Program-made: the position numbers and the translations under genes
Assembly: GCF_002776525.5 (NCBI RefSeq)
Contig: NC_045435.1
Span: 127,286,797-127,350,796 of the forward strand
Source: Piliocolobus tephrosceles
Taxonomy: Eukaryota; Chordata; Mammalia; Primates; Cercopithecidae
Length of the DNA: 64,000 nucleotides
Reading direction: 5' to 3'
The notes under the pieces: model-generated
What the model was told of the DNA's origin: nothing
The model's database searches: none
The model's input: only the letters and a program-made list of their open reading frames with translations
Shown here: positions 14,628-26,472 of the stretch, in pieces
Position numbering within the stretch: position 1 is the first letter of the stretch
How the letters are laid out: each line of letters opens with the position of its first letter

Positions 14628-15943
14628 AGTTTCACGAAAGCTTCCTTCTGGATTTTACCTGAGGATGTTTCTTTCTCAATATTCTAAGGATCATTCCCAA
14701 GTGTCCTTCCTCAGATTCCTCTAAAACAGTGATTTCAAGCAGCTCAATACAAAGAATGGTTTACCACTAAGAGACGACTACACACATCATAGAGCAGTTG
14801 CTCAGAACTTTTCTCTGCAGGTTTCATCAGAAGGCGTTTCCTTGTTCACCACAAGCTTCTGGGCGTCACTAAATATCCCTTCACAGATTCTTCAAAGACA
14901 GAATTCCGAAACTGGGCAAAATAGGGTAAGCATTAACTCTGTGAAGTGAATGCACGTACCAGAGAGCAGATTCTTGGAAAGCTTCTTCCTCGATTTTATT
15001 TTAGTACATTTCACTCTTCACCATAATTCCCCGAAATATCACTTTTTCGGCTTCACAAAAACGGTGTTCAAACACATTTTTGTGAGAAAAGAGGTAAAAC
15101 TCACTCAGCGGAATGCATGCATCACAAAGTAGTTTCTCAGAAAGATTCCATCCCCTTTTTATCTGAATATATCTACTCTTTCACTGTAGGCCAGAATGTG
15201 CTCCCGAAAGTCCCTACGCTGATCTGTGCATGATGACATTTCCAAACTGCATAATATAATTAAAGTTTTAACTATGCGAGATGAATAACTATATCTAATA
15301 CCAAGAGTATCACAGAAATATTCTTTCCAGTTTTTGTCTGAGGATATTTCCTTTTTTACCATAGTCGTTGCTATACTCTCGAATATCTCTTGGTAGCTTT
15401 TCCTCCAAAGGAAATTCTGGAAACCTCTAGGAGAAGAAAGATGTATTTCTGCGAGTGGAATTCACACGTCACAAAGCAGCTTCTCAAAAAGCTTCTCTCC
15501 AGTTTCTATCTGAGGACGTTTCCTTTCTCACCCTAAACCTCAGAGCCCTCCAGAATATCCCTTTGCAGACTAAAAAAAAAGTCTTATGATACAGCTCAAT
15601 GAAAAGAGAAGCTTAACTGTGTGAATGGAATTCACGTGACACAGAGCAGTTTCACAGAATATTTCTTCCAGTTTCTCTCTGAGGTTATTTCTTTTTCAGG
15701 ATATTCTAAGGAGGATTTCCAAATGTCCTTTCTCAGACTCCAGAGAAACAGTGATTTCAAACTGCTCAGTCCAAAGAATGATGTAACTCTATGAGATGAA
15801 TACAAACATATCAAAAGTATTGCACAGAAGGATTCTCTCCAATTTTCGATGGAAGACATTTCCTTGCTCGACACAGGCCCCCGGGTTCCACTTACTCTCC
15901 CTTCGCAGTAACCACAAAGACCAATGTGTGTCTTTCTGAGATG

Positions 15944-16015
15944 TACGGTGAAAGAGGAGATATCTTCAGATAAAAACTGGATAGAAGCTTTCTGAGAAGC
16001 TACTTTGTGATGTAC
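15944..16015 (+). repeat. Inverted alpha satellite fragment
   Basis: About 72 bp in which the alpha monomer runs opposite to all its neighbours. The plus strand reads ggtgaaagaggagatatctt and then aaaaactggatagaagcttt, the reverse complement of the usual monomer 3 sequence. The flanks do not join normally: the left flank stops inside monomer 7-8, and the right side restarts in a monomer 2/monomer 3 mixture near 16,020-16,060. Spacing of the diagnostic monomers (15,750 to 16,636, only 886 bp) shows the unit is rearranged here. Confidence 0.8.
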
Positions 16016-18371
16016 ATCTCTTTCTTCTTTGATTTTATTTTAGAAGATACCTCCTCATTCACCGTAGGCCTGAAAGTGCTCCCGAATGTCCCTTCGTGGA
16101 TCTGTGAATAACTGAGTTTCCAAACTGCATAATAAAATTAAAGTTTCAACTATGTGAGACGAATAAATATATCTAACACAAAGCAGTTTCACAGGAATCT
16201 TCTTTCCATTTTTTGTCTGAGGATATTTTCGTGTTCACCATAGTCGTCACTATACTCCCGAACATCTCTTGGTAGCTTTTTCTCCAAAAGGCATTAAGGA
16301 ATCCTCTGGGAGAAGAAAGGTATATTTCTGTGAGTGGAATGCACATGTCACAAAGCAGCTCCTCAGAAAGCTTCTCTCCAGTTTCTATCTGAAGACGTTT
16401 CCTTTCTCACCGTAAGCCTCAAAGCCCTCCAGAATATCCCTTCACACACAAAACGAAAACATTGTTATTATACAGCTCAATGAAAAGAGAAGCTTAACTG
16501 TGTGAGCAGAATTCACGTGACACACAGCAGTTTCACAGAAAGCTTCCTTCTGGATTCCCTCTGAGGTTATTTCTTTTTCAGAATATTCTAAAGAGCATTT
16601 CCAAATGTACTTTCTCAGATTCCACAGAAACCGTGATTTCAAATTGCTCAATCCAAAGAATGATTTAACACTATGAGATAATTGCAAACATCACAAAACA
16701 GTTGCAAAGAAAGCTACTCTCCAATTTTCGATTTTTGACAATTCCTTGCTTCACACAGGCCTCCAGATGCCACATGGTAACGTTTCACACAAACCTCAAA
16801 GACCGACTTTCAAACTGGGAAATGTGGAGTAAGCTTTAACCCTGTGAAAAGAATGGACATGTCAGAGAACAGTTTCTTCGAGTGCTTCTTTCTGTTTTTT
16901 ATTGGACGACATTTCACTTTTTGGCATTGTCTTCAATGTGCTCCAAATGTCACTCTCTTGGTTTTAGAGGAACATTGTTCAAACTGTGCCTTATGAGAAG
17001 AAAGTTAAAACTCCCTGAGTGGAATGCACACATCACCAAGCAGTTTTTCAAAAAGCTTCTCTCCAGTTTTTATCTGACTATATATCCTATTTCAACATAG
17101 GCCTGAATGTGATCCCAAATATCCCTTCGCGGATCCATCCACGAGGGAGTTTCCAAGCTGCGTAATGTAAAGAAAGCTTCATCTATGTATGATGAATAAA
17201 CATAGCAAAAAGCGGATTCACAGAAAGCTTCTTTCCACTTTTTATCTGAAGATATTTTCTTTGTCACCATAGTCCAGAATGTGCTCCTGAAAGTCCCTTC
17301 GTGGATCCATGCATGACAGTTTCCCAGCTGTGTAATGTAAAGAAAGCTTTATCTATGTGAGATGATTACACATATCATAGAGTATTTTCCTAGAAAGCTT
17401 CTTTCCAGTTTTTGTCTGAGGCTATTTGCCTATTCACCTTCGGCATCCACATTCTCCCGAAAGTCACCTAGTACCTGTTTCTGCAAAAGGGTTTCCCTGA
17501 TGCTGTATGAGAAGAGAGGTATAATACTGTGACTAGAATGCACACATCACAAAGGAGTTCCTCGACAGCTTCTCTCCCGTTTCGGTCGGAACATGTTTCC
17601 TTTTTCACCGTTAGCCTCAAAGTGCTCCCGAATATCCCATCACATGTTAAACATAAGCAGGGCTAGAAAAATGCGCAGTGAAATGAGAGGCTTAACTGAG
17701 TGAGACGAGTTAAGACGAAACACAGAAGTTTCACTGAAAGCTTCCTTCTGGATATTACGTAAGGATATTTCTTTCTCCATATTCTAAGGATCGTTCCCAA
17801 ATGTCCTTCCTCAGATTCCACAAAAACAGTGATTTGAAGCTGCTCAATACAAAGAATGGTTTAACTTTAGGCGACGAATACACACATTGCAAAGCAGTTG
17901 CTCAGAACGTTTCTCTGCAGGTTTCATCAGAAGATGTTTCCTCGCTCACCACAAGCCTCCGGGCATCTCTCAATATCCCTTCCCAGATTCTTCAAAGAAA
18001 GAGTTTCGAAACTGGGCAACATAGTGTAAGCATTATCTCTGTGAAGTGAATGCACATATCAGAGAGCAGATTCTCGGAACGCTTCTTCCTCGATTTTATT
18101 TCAGTATATTTCACTACTTGCCATAGTTTTCAAGGCGTTTCAAAATATCACTTTTTCGGTTTCACAGGAACAGTGTTCAAACACTGCCTTGTGAGAAAAG
18201 AGGTATAACTCATTGAGAGGAATGCATTCATCACACTGTAGATTCCTTTTTCATCCTAGTCTTGAATGTGCTCCCGAAGGTCCCTTCGTGGAGCTTTCCA
18301 GGAGTGTTTCCAGGCTGCATAATGGAAAGAAAGCTTTATCTATGTGAGATGATTACACATACCACTGAGTA

Positions 18372-18836
18372 ATGTTTGGACGAACGGAGACATGATGGTG
18401 CATTTCCGGGTTCTTCATCACCAACTCTTCCTGTGTGTATGAAAATGCAGCTGGTGGCCCGGAAGGTACAGACCAACCAGGCATGTGCCAGGTGATGTCA
18501 ATCCGAAGAGACCAAGATTTACCTTGTGGTACCTGTGGAGCCTTCTCACCCCTGACATGCCCGTGCCCCACCTATTGTCCTTCCACTCCTAGAAAAGCCG
18601 CTCCCGGCAGGCATGCTGTGTGGGTGTCCTCAGCCCCTACTCTTGTCAGAACTGCATTAGGAACTCCTACTGGGCGACTCTCTTGGCCTTCTTTGCTGGA
18701 GGCCGACAGACTTCACCTGACACACCTTTTTTCCTGGAGCTAGATGACCAAAGAGTAAATTTGCAGTTTTGCTTTTAGCCTTGCCTACTCGCTGGTTCTT
18801 TTGTGCTCACTCTGGTGGTTCTTAGAAAAACAAATA
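18372..18836. other. Unrecognised GC-richer non-satellite insertion
   Basis: Alpha satellite stops after cactgagtaa and resumes at tagtttcctataaagc exactly where the interrupted monomer would continue. The ~465 bp between has no alpha motif and is visibly richer in G and C. Open frames run through it on both strands (18,435-18,743 plus, 102 codons; 18,353-18,571 minus, 72 codons, partly alpha), but I recognise neither product and neither has convincing coding features. An AATAAA lies at the right end, just before satellite resumes, with no poly(A) tail after it. A possible short target duplication, agta, is seen at both edges. It could be a retrotransposed transcript end, a solo LTR I do not recognise, or unique DNA captured during repair. 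It does not look like L1, Alu or the two proviruses in the window. Confidence 0.6.
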
Positions 18837-21800
18837 AAGTAGTTTCCTATAAAGCTTCTTTCCAGTTTTTGTCTGAGGCTATTTCCCTTTTCACCATCAG
18901 CATCAACATGCTCTCGAATATCACTTGGTACCTGATCCTCCGAAAGGGTGGCACTGACGCTGTATGAGAAGGGAGGTATAACGCTGTGAGTGAAATGCAC
19001 ATGTCACAAAGCACTTCCACGGAAAGCTTCTCTCCACTTTCGTTCTGAATATATTTCCTATTTCACTGTAAGGTTCATAGTGCTCCTGATTATGGCATCA
19101 CATGCTAAACAAGCACAGGGTTAGAAAATTGATCAATGGAAAGAGAGGCTGAACTGAATGAGAGGAATTAAGGGGACACAAAGCAGTTTCACAAAAAGCT
19201 TCCTTCTGGATTTTCCCTGAGGATATTTCTTTCACCATATTCCAAGGATTGTTCACAAATGTCCTTTCACAGATTCCACAAAAACAATGATTTCAAGCTG
19301 CTCAATCCAAAGAATGGTTTAACTCCTTGAGACGAATACACACATTGAAAGCAGTTGCTCAGAAAGATTCTCTGCAGGTTTCATTGGAAGACGTTTCCTC
19401 GCTCAACACAAGCCTCTGGGCGTCACTAAATATCCCTTCACAGATACTTCAAAGACAGAGTTTTGAAACTGGGCAAAATAGGGTAAGCATTAACTCTGTG
19501 AAATGAATGCACATAGAAGAGAGCAGATTCTTCGAACACTTCTTTCTCGATTTTGTTTCAGTATAATGCACTATTCACCATAGTCCTAAAGGCGTTCCAA
19601 AATATCAGTTTTTCGGTTTCACAAGAAAGTGTTCACACACTGCCTTGTGAGAAAAGAGGTATAACTCCCTGAGTGGAATGCATACATCACAAAGTAGTTT
19701 CTCTGAAAGCTTCTGTCTAGTTTTTATCTGAAGATATCTCCTCTTTCACCATAGGCCTGAATGTGCTCCCGAATGTCCCTTTGTGGATCTGTGCATGACG
19801 AAGCTTGCACCCTGCATAATATAATTAAAATTTTAACTATGTGAGACCAATAAATATATCTAAAACAAAGCAGTTTCACGGAAATCTACTTTCCAGTGTT
19901 TGTCTTAGGATATTTACTTTTCACCATAGTCGTCTCCATACTCCTGAATATCTCTTGGTTCCTTTTTCTCCAAGAGGGATTCTGGAATGTTCAGGAAGAA
20001 GAAAGGTATATTTACCTGAGGGGAATACACACGTCACAAAGCAGCTCCTCAGTAAGCTTCCCTCCAGTTTCTATCTGAAGCCGTTTCCCTTCTCACCGTA
20101 AGCCTCAAAGCCCTCCAGAATATCCCTTCGCAGACTAAACAAATAAGTGTTATGATACAACTCAATGATAGGAGAAGCTTTACTGCATGTGCGGAATTCA
20201 CATGACACAGGGGAGTTTCAAACAACGCTTCCTTCTGGTTTCTCTGTGAGGTTATTCCTTTTTCAGGATATTCTAAAGAGCGTTTCCAAATGTCCTTTCT
20301 CAGATTCCACAGAAACATTGATTTCAAACTGCTCAATCCAAAGAATGATTTAACTCTATGTGATGAATACAAACTTCACAAAACACTTGCACAAAAAGCT
20401 TCTTTCCGATTTTACATATAAGATATTTCCTTGCTTCACCCATGCCTCTGGTCGCCACATATTATCCCTTTGCAGAACCCTCAAAGACCAAATATCAAAC
20501 TGGGAAATGTAGAGTAAGTTTTAACCCTGGGAACAGAATGGACATGTCAGAGAGCAGCTTCTTTGAGTGTTTCTTTCTGGTTTTTATTTGACGACATTTC
20601 ACTTTTTGCCATAGTCTTCAATGTGCTCCGAATATAACTCTTCTGGTTTTACAGGAACAGTGTTCTAACTGTGTCTTATGAGAAGAAAGTTTTAAATCCC
20701 TGAGTTGAATGGGCATATCACCAAGCAGTTTCTCAGAAAACTTCTCTCCAGTTTTTATCTGACTATATTTCCTATTTCACCATAGACATGAATGTGATCC
20801 AAAATAGCCCTTGGTGGATCCATCCATGAGGCATTTTCCAAGTTGCATAATGTAAAGAAAGCTTCATCTATGTGAGATGAATAAACATGGCAAAAAGCAG
20901 ATTCACAGAAAGCTTCTTTCCAGTTTTATCTCAAGATATTTCCTCTCTCACCACAGTCCAGTGTGTGCTCCTGCAGGTCCCTTCATGGATCCGTCCATGA
21001 CAGTTTCCAAGCTGCCTAATGTAAAGAAAGCTTTATCTATGTGAGCTGATTATATCATATCATATCATGGAGTAGTTTCCTAGAAAGCAAACTTCTTTCC
21101 AGTTTTTGTCTGAGGCTTTTTCCCTTTTCACCATCGGAATCATCATGCTCCCAAGTATCACTTGGTACCTGTTTCTCCAAAAGTGTTTCCCCGACGCTGT
21201 AAGAGCATAGAGGTATAACAATGTGACTGGAATGCACACGTCACAGGGCAGTTCCTCAGAAAGTTCCTCTCCAGTTTTGGTCTGATCATATTTCCTTTTT
21301 CACCTTTAGCCTCAAAGGGCTCCTGAATATCCCATCACATGCTAAATATACACAGGGCTAGAAAACTGCTCAATGAAAAGAGAGGTTTATCTGAGTGAGA
21401 GAAATTAAGGCGACACAGAGCAGTTTCACAGAAAGGTTCCTTCTGGATTTTACCTGAGGATATTTCTTTCTCCATATTCTAAGGATGGTTCCCAAATGTC
21501 CTTCCTCAGATTCCACAAAAACAGTGATTTCAAGCTGCTCAATCCAAAGAATGATTAAACTATATGACACGAATACACACATCACAAAGGAGTTGCTCTG
21601 AACGTTTCTCTGCTATTTTCATCGGAAGACGTTTCCTCGCTCACAACAAGCCTCCAGGCATCACTAAATATTCCTTCACATATTCTTCAAAGACAGAGTT
21701 TCGAAACGGGGCAAATTAGAGTAAGCATTAACTCTGTGAAGTGAATGCACATATCAGAGAACAGATTCGTGGAAAGCTTCTTCCTCGATTTTATTTCAGT

Positions 21801-22460
21801 ATATTTCACTACTTGTCATAGTCCTCAAGACATTCTGAAATATCACTTTTTCGGTTTCATAGGAACAGTGATCAAACACTGCCTTGTGAGAAAAGAGGTA
21901 TAACTCCCTGAGTGGAATGCATACATCACAAAGTAGTTTCTCAGAAAGCTTCTATACAGTTTTTATCTGAAGATATCTCCTCTTTCACCGTAGGTCTGAA
22001 AGTGCTCCCAAATGTCCCATTGCAGATCTGTGCATGACGGAGTTTGCAAACTGCGTAATATAATGAAAGTTTTAACTATGTGAGACACGTAAATATGTCT
22101 AACATAAAGCAGTTTCACAGAAACCTACTTTCCAGTTTTTGTCTGAGGATATTTCCTTTTTCACCATGTTCATTGCTATGCTCCCGAATATCTCTTGGTA
22201 GCCTTTTGTTCAAAAGGGATTCCGGAATTCTCTAGGGAAGAAAGGTATATTTCTGTGAGTGGAATGCACACATCACAAAGCAGCTGCTCACAAAGATTCC
22301 CTCCAGTTTCTATCTGAAGATGATTCCTTTCTCACTGTAAGCCTCAAAGCGCTCGTGAATATCCCATCGCAGACTAAATAAAAACCTTGTTATAATACTG
22401 CTCAATGAAAAGAGTAGCTTAACTGTGTGAGGAGAATTCACATGAGACAGAGCAGTTTCA
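18837..22460 (-). repeat. Alpha satellite family 1 (continuation)
   Basis: Same 13-monomer family, with diagnostic monomers near 19,290 and 21,525 (2,235 bp apart) and the paralogous monomer near 20,320. It ends abruptly at about 22,460 inside a monomer, in agcagtttca, where family 2 begins with gagctcccaaatatcac. No gene is supported. Confidence 0.9.
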
Positions 22461-25400
22461 GAGCTCCCAAATATCACTTTGCAGAATCCACGACAAAAGT
22501 GTTAGCAAACTGTTCCAGGAAGGGAAGTGTGGAACTCTGTGAGATGATGTCACACAACAGAAAGCAATCTCTGAGAAAGCTTCTCTCTAGTTATTATCTG
22601 AGGATATTTCTTTTTTCACCCTGGGCCCCAATGGGCTCCCAAATATCACTTTGCAGATTCCATGAAAAGAGTGTTAGCAAACTGCTTCCTAAGGACGAAG
22701 TTGTAACTCTGTCACATGAATTCACAGATCACAAAGAAGTTTCTCAGAAAGCTTCTTTCACGTTTTTAACTGATGATATTTCCTTTATCAGCATAGGCCT
22801 CAATGCAATCCAAAATACCCCTTCTCAGGTGCCTCAAAGACAGTGTTAATGGACTGCTCCATGATACATAAGTGTAACTCTGTGAGATGAATTCAAACAT
22901 CACCACGATGTTTCTAGGACAGCTTCTTTCTAGTTTTGATCTGAGAATACTTCCTTTGTCACCATAAGCTTCATTGCGCTAAGAAGTATCCCATTGCAGA
23001 TTTCAAGAAAACTGTGTTAGCAAACTGATCACCGAAGAGAAACGTACAACTCTGTGAATTGCATTCACATATCACAATGCACTTTCACAGAAGGCTTCTT
23101 TCCAGTTTTTATCTGAGGATATTTCCTTTTTCACCATAGGCCTCAATGAGATCCCAAATATCACTTTGCAGAATCCATGACAACAGTGTTAGCAAACTGT
23201 TTCAAGAAGGTAAGGGTGGAATTCTGTGTGATGAAGTCACACATCAGAAAGCAAGCTCTCAGAAAGCTTCTCTCTAGTTATTATCTGACCATATTTCCTT
23301 TTTCACCATTGGCCCCAATGAGCTCCCAAATATCACTTTGCAGATTCCACGAAAAGAGCATTATCAAACAGCTTTCTGAGGACAAGTTGTATCTCTGTGA
23401 GATGAATTCACAGATCACAAAGAAGTTTCTCAGAAAGCTTTTTCACGTTTTTAACTGATGATACTTCCTTTATCAGCGTAGGCCTCAATGCAATCAAAAG
23501 TAGGCCTTCTCAGCTTCGTCAAAGACAGTGTTAATGGACTGCTTCATGAAACATAAGTGTAGCTCTGTGATGTGAATCCACACATCACCAAGAAGTTTCT
23601 AACAATGCTTCTTTATAATTTTCATCTGAAGATATGTCCTTTGTGACCGTAAGCTTCATTGCGCTAAGAAGTATCAAACTGCAGATTTCAAGAAAACTGT
23701 GTTAGCAAACTGATTACTGAAGAGAATCGTGTAACTCTATGAATTGCATTCACACATTGCAATGCAGTTTCTCACAAGGCTTCTTTCCAGTTTTTATCTG
23801 AGGATATTTCCCATTTCACCATAGCCCTCAGTGAGCTTCCAAATATCACTTTGCGGAATCCACGACAACAGGGTTAGCAAACTGTTCCAAGAAGGGAAGG
23901 GTGGAACTCTGTGTGATGAAGCCACATACCAGAAAGCAATCTCTCAGAAAGCTTCTCTCTAGTTATTATCTGAGGATATTTCGTTTTTCACCATGGGACC
24001 CAATGGGCTCCCAAATATCACATTGCAGATTCCACGAAAAGAGTGTTATCAAACAGCTTCCTAAGGAGAAAGTTGTATCTCTGTGAGGTGAATTCACAGA
24101 TCACAAAGCAGATTCTTAGAAAGCTTCTTTGACGTTTTTAACTGATAATATTTCCTTTAACAGTGTAGGCCTTAATTCGATCCAAAGTAGCCCTTCTCAG
24201 TTTGCTCAAAGACAGTGTTAATGGACTGCTCCATGAAATATAAGTGTAACTCTGTGACATGAATTCACACATCACCAAGAAGTTTCTAAGAAAGCTTCTT
24301 TCTAGTTTTCCTCTGAGGATATTTCCTTTCTCACCGTATGCTTCATTGTGCTAAGAAGTATCCCATTTCAGATTTCAAGAAAACTGTGTCAGCAAACCGA
24401 TCTCTGAAGAGAAAATTGTAACTCTATGAGTTGCATCCACATGTCACAAGGCAGTTTTTGAGAACGCTTCTTTACAGTTCCTATCTGAGGATATTTCCTT
24501 TTTCACTACAGCCCTCAATGAGCTCCCAAATATCACTTGGCAGAATCCACGACAACAGTGTTTGGAACTTGCTGCAAGAAGGGAAAAGTAAATTTCTGTG
24601 TTATGAATTCACACATCAGAAAGCCATTTCTTAGAAAGCTTCTTTCCAGTTATTATCTGAGGATATTTCCGTTTTCATGATAGGCCTCAATGCGCTCCCA
24701 AATATCACTTTGCAGATTCCACGAAAACACTGTTAGCAAACTGCTTCATGAAGACTCTGTTGTTACTCTGAGAGATGAATTCACATATCACAAAGAAGTT
24801 TGTCACAAAGCTTCTTTCACTTTTTTAATTGAGGATATTTCCTTTAACATCATAGGCCTCAATGCGATCCAAGGTAGCACTTCTCAAGTTGCTTAAAGTG
24901 TAAATCGGCTGCTCCATGAAACGTATGTTTAAATCTGTGAGATGAATTGACACATCACAAAGAAGTTTCTAATAAAGCTTCTTTGTAGTTTTTGTTGGAG
25001 GATACTTCCTTTGTCACCGTAAGCCTCATTGCACTCAGAAGTATCCAATTGCAGATTGCGAGAAAACTGTGTTAGCAAACTGATCTCTGAAGAGAAAAGT
25101 GTAACTCTGTGAGTCACATTTACACATCATCATGCAGTTTCTCAGCATGCTCCTTTCCAGTTTTAATCAGAGGATAATTCCTTTTTCACCATAGCCCTCA
25201 ATGAGTTCCCAAATATCACTTGGCAGAATCCACGACAACAGTGTTACGAATCTGCTGCAAGAAGGGAAAAGTGAATATCTGTGTTATGTATTCAGACATC
25301 AGAAAGCAACTTCTGAGAAAGCTTCTTTCTAGTTAATATCTGAGGATATTTCCATTTTCGCCATAGGCCTCCATGTGCTCCCAAATGTCACTTTGCAGAA

Positions 25401-25795
25401 TTCAGGAAAACACTGTTAGCAAACTGCTATAAGAAGGGACAGGTGAATGACTTTGTGATAAATTCACAAATCACAAAGCAATTTCTCAGAAAGCTTCTTT
25501 CTAGATTTTATCTGAGGATATATCGGCTTTCACTATGGGCCTCCATGTGCTCCCAAATATCACTTTGCAGATTCCACAACAACAGTGTTAGCAAAGAGCT
25601 TCTTGAAGACAAAGTTGTAACACAGTGAGATGAATTCACATATCACAAAGAAGTTTCTCAGAAAGCGACTTTCTAGTTTTTATTTGAGCATATTTCCTTT
25701 GTCTCTGTCAGCTTTATTGCACTAAGAAATAACCCAATGCAGATTTTAAGAAAAGAGTGTTAGCAAACGGATCAATGATAAGGAAAGTGTAACCC
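22461..25795 (-). repeat. Alpha satellite family 2, with about 685-bp (4-monomer) periodicity
   Basis: Alpha monomers with a different consensus: ctcccaaatatcactttgcag, then tccacgacaacagtgttagc, then gcaaactgcttc. A monomer carrying an aagaaggga-type stretch recurs near 22,510, 23,205, 23,890, 24,565 and 25,250, at spacings of about 680-690 bp (four monomers). Orientation is the same as family 1. It is cut at 25,795 by the HML-2-like provirus. No gene is supported. Confidence 0.88.
25790..25795. repeat. Left target-site duplication of the HML-2-like provirus (taaccc)
   Basis: The six bases directly before the 5' LTR are taaccc. The six directly after the 3' LTR (34,342-34,347) are taactc. 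One substitution separates them, and 5-6 bp is the normal duplication for a betaretroviral integrase. This shows a simple integration into alpha satellite. Confidence 0.85.
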
Positions 25796-26329
25796 TGTAG
25801 GGAATGGATAGGTTAGCCTGTTGCTGTGTTATTATAGATAGAAGTAAGTTTAAGAGACTCCATTCGGCTCTATATTTGAGATGCTGTTAATCTGTGACTC
25901 TACTCCCAATCTTGTCCTTGCTAGAAACATTGCTGTGCTAATTAAAGTTGAAAGGATTTGGGGCTGTAAGGAATGTGCTTTGTTAGGCAAATGTTTAAAG
26001 CCTGCTTGTGGTTGAAGGTCAGTACCATTCCTTTAAATCTCAGTAAAAGAAAAACATCTGTCTCCTGCCCGATCCTGGGAAAATGCAACAGCTCCGTGTA
26101 TCTGTATGCCTTACTGCTAATTTACTCCCTTATCCTTTTGGCAATAAATACTGAGGGAACTCAGAGACCAGTGCCAGTGTGGGTCCTCTGAAAGCACAGC
26201 ACTGGTCCCCTGGGGTCCCGCTTTTCTTTCTCTATACTTTGTCTCTGTGTCTTTATTTCTTTTCTCAAGTCTCTCGTTTCCACCTAGCGAGAAGCACCCA
26301 CAGGTGTGGAGGGGCAGGTCACCCCTTCA
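25796..26329 (+). repeat. 5' LTR of the HML-2-like provirus (534 bp)
   Basis: Starts tgtagggaatgg and ends caccccttca (TG...CA). It is identical to the 3' LTR except at six positions. It holds AATAAA at 26,143-26,148. The end of the LTR, with the gagaagcacccacaggtgtg stretch, is typical of HERV-K group LTRs. No clear TATA box was seen. Confidence 0.95.
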
Positions 26330-26331
26330 TC

Positions 26332-26349
26332 TGGCGTCCAACGTGGGAG
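26332..26349 (+). promoter_or_regulatory. Primer binding site, tRNA-Lys type
   Basis: TGGCGTCCAACGTGGGAG starts two bases after the LTR. It resembles the complement of the 3' end of lysine tRNA used by HERV-K group viruses, with about three mismatches. It would prime minus-strand DNA synthesis. Confidence 0.85.
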
Positions 26350-26472
26350 CTTTTTGCTAAGGTGAAGGTACGCTGGAGCGTGGTCATTGAGGACAAGTCG
26401 ACGAGAGACTCCCGAGTACTCTACAGTCAGCCTTGCGGTAAGCTTGTGTGCTCGGAAGAACCTAGGGTAACA

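Larger units (their letters stand above)
1..18371 (-). repeat. Alpha satellite family 1, 13-monomer higher-order array (left block)
   Basis: Tandem ~171-bp monomers, each with the alpha signature (on the plus strand a gaaagcttctntccagttt core, then a tatttcctttttcacc stretch, then a cctcaaagtgctcc-like stretch). The same diagnostic monomer (plus-strand tgatttcaagctgctc) recurs near 237, 2,459, 5,725, 7,945, 10,177, 12,400, 14,730 and 17,831. Most spacings are 2,220-2,232 bp, that is 13 monomers. A paralogous monomer with tttcaaactgctc lies about 1,030 bp (6 monomers) further on in each unit. Irregular spacings mark rearrangements near 3,490, 14,500, 15,940 and 18,240. Short open frames throughout are chance frames in the repeat; no gene is supported. 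Monomers within a unit are clearly divergent, and copies of the unit look roughly 85-90% alike on short stretches compared by eye. Confidence 0.93.

Noticed and set aside
18435..18743. 102-codon open frame in the non-satellite insert as a real gene
   Set aside because: There is no recognisable domain, no supported start, and an overlapping open frame on the other strand. Reported only as unidentified DNA.
1..22460. Dozens of 60-110 codon open frames on both strands in the satellite
   Set aside because: They recur with the monomer period, shift with each indel, and match only repeat sequence. Alpha satellite is not protein coding.
25973..26191. 72-codon open frame in the 5' LTR (repeated at 33,985-34,203 in the 3' LTR)
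   Set aside because: It is LTR noncoding sequence, present twice only because the LTR is duplicated, and has no recognisable product.
26179..26472. Upstream extension of the gag open frame into the 5' LTR and leader
   Set aside because: It translates LTR and primer-site sequence. The family start is MGQ at 26,473 with a myristoylation context.
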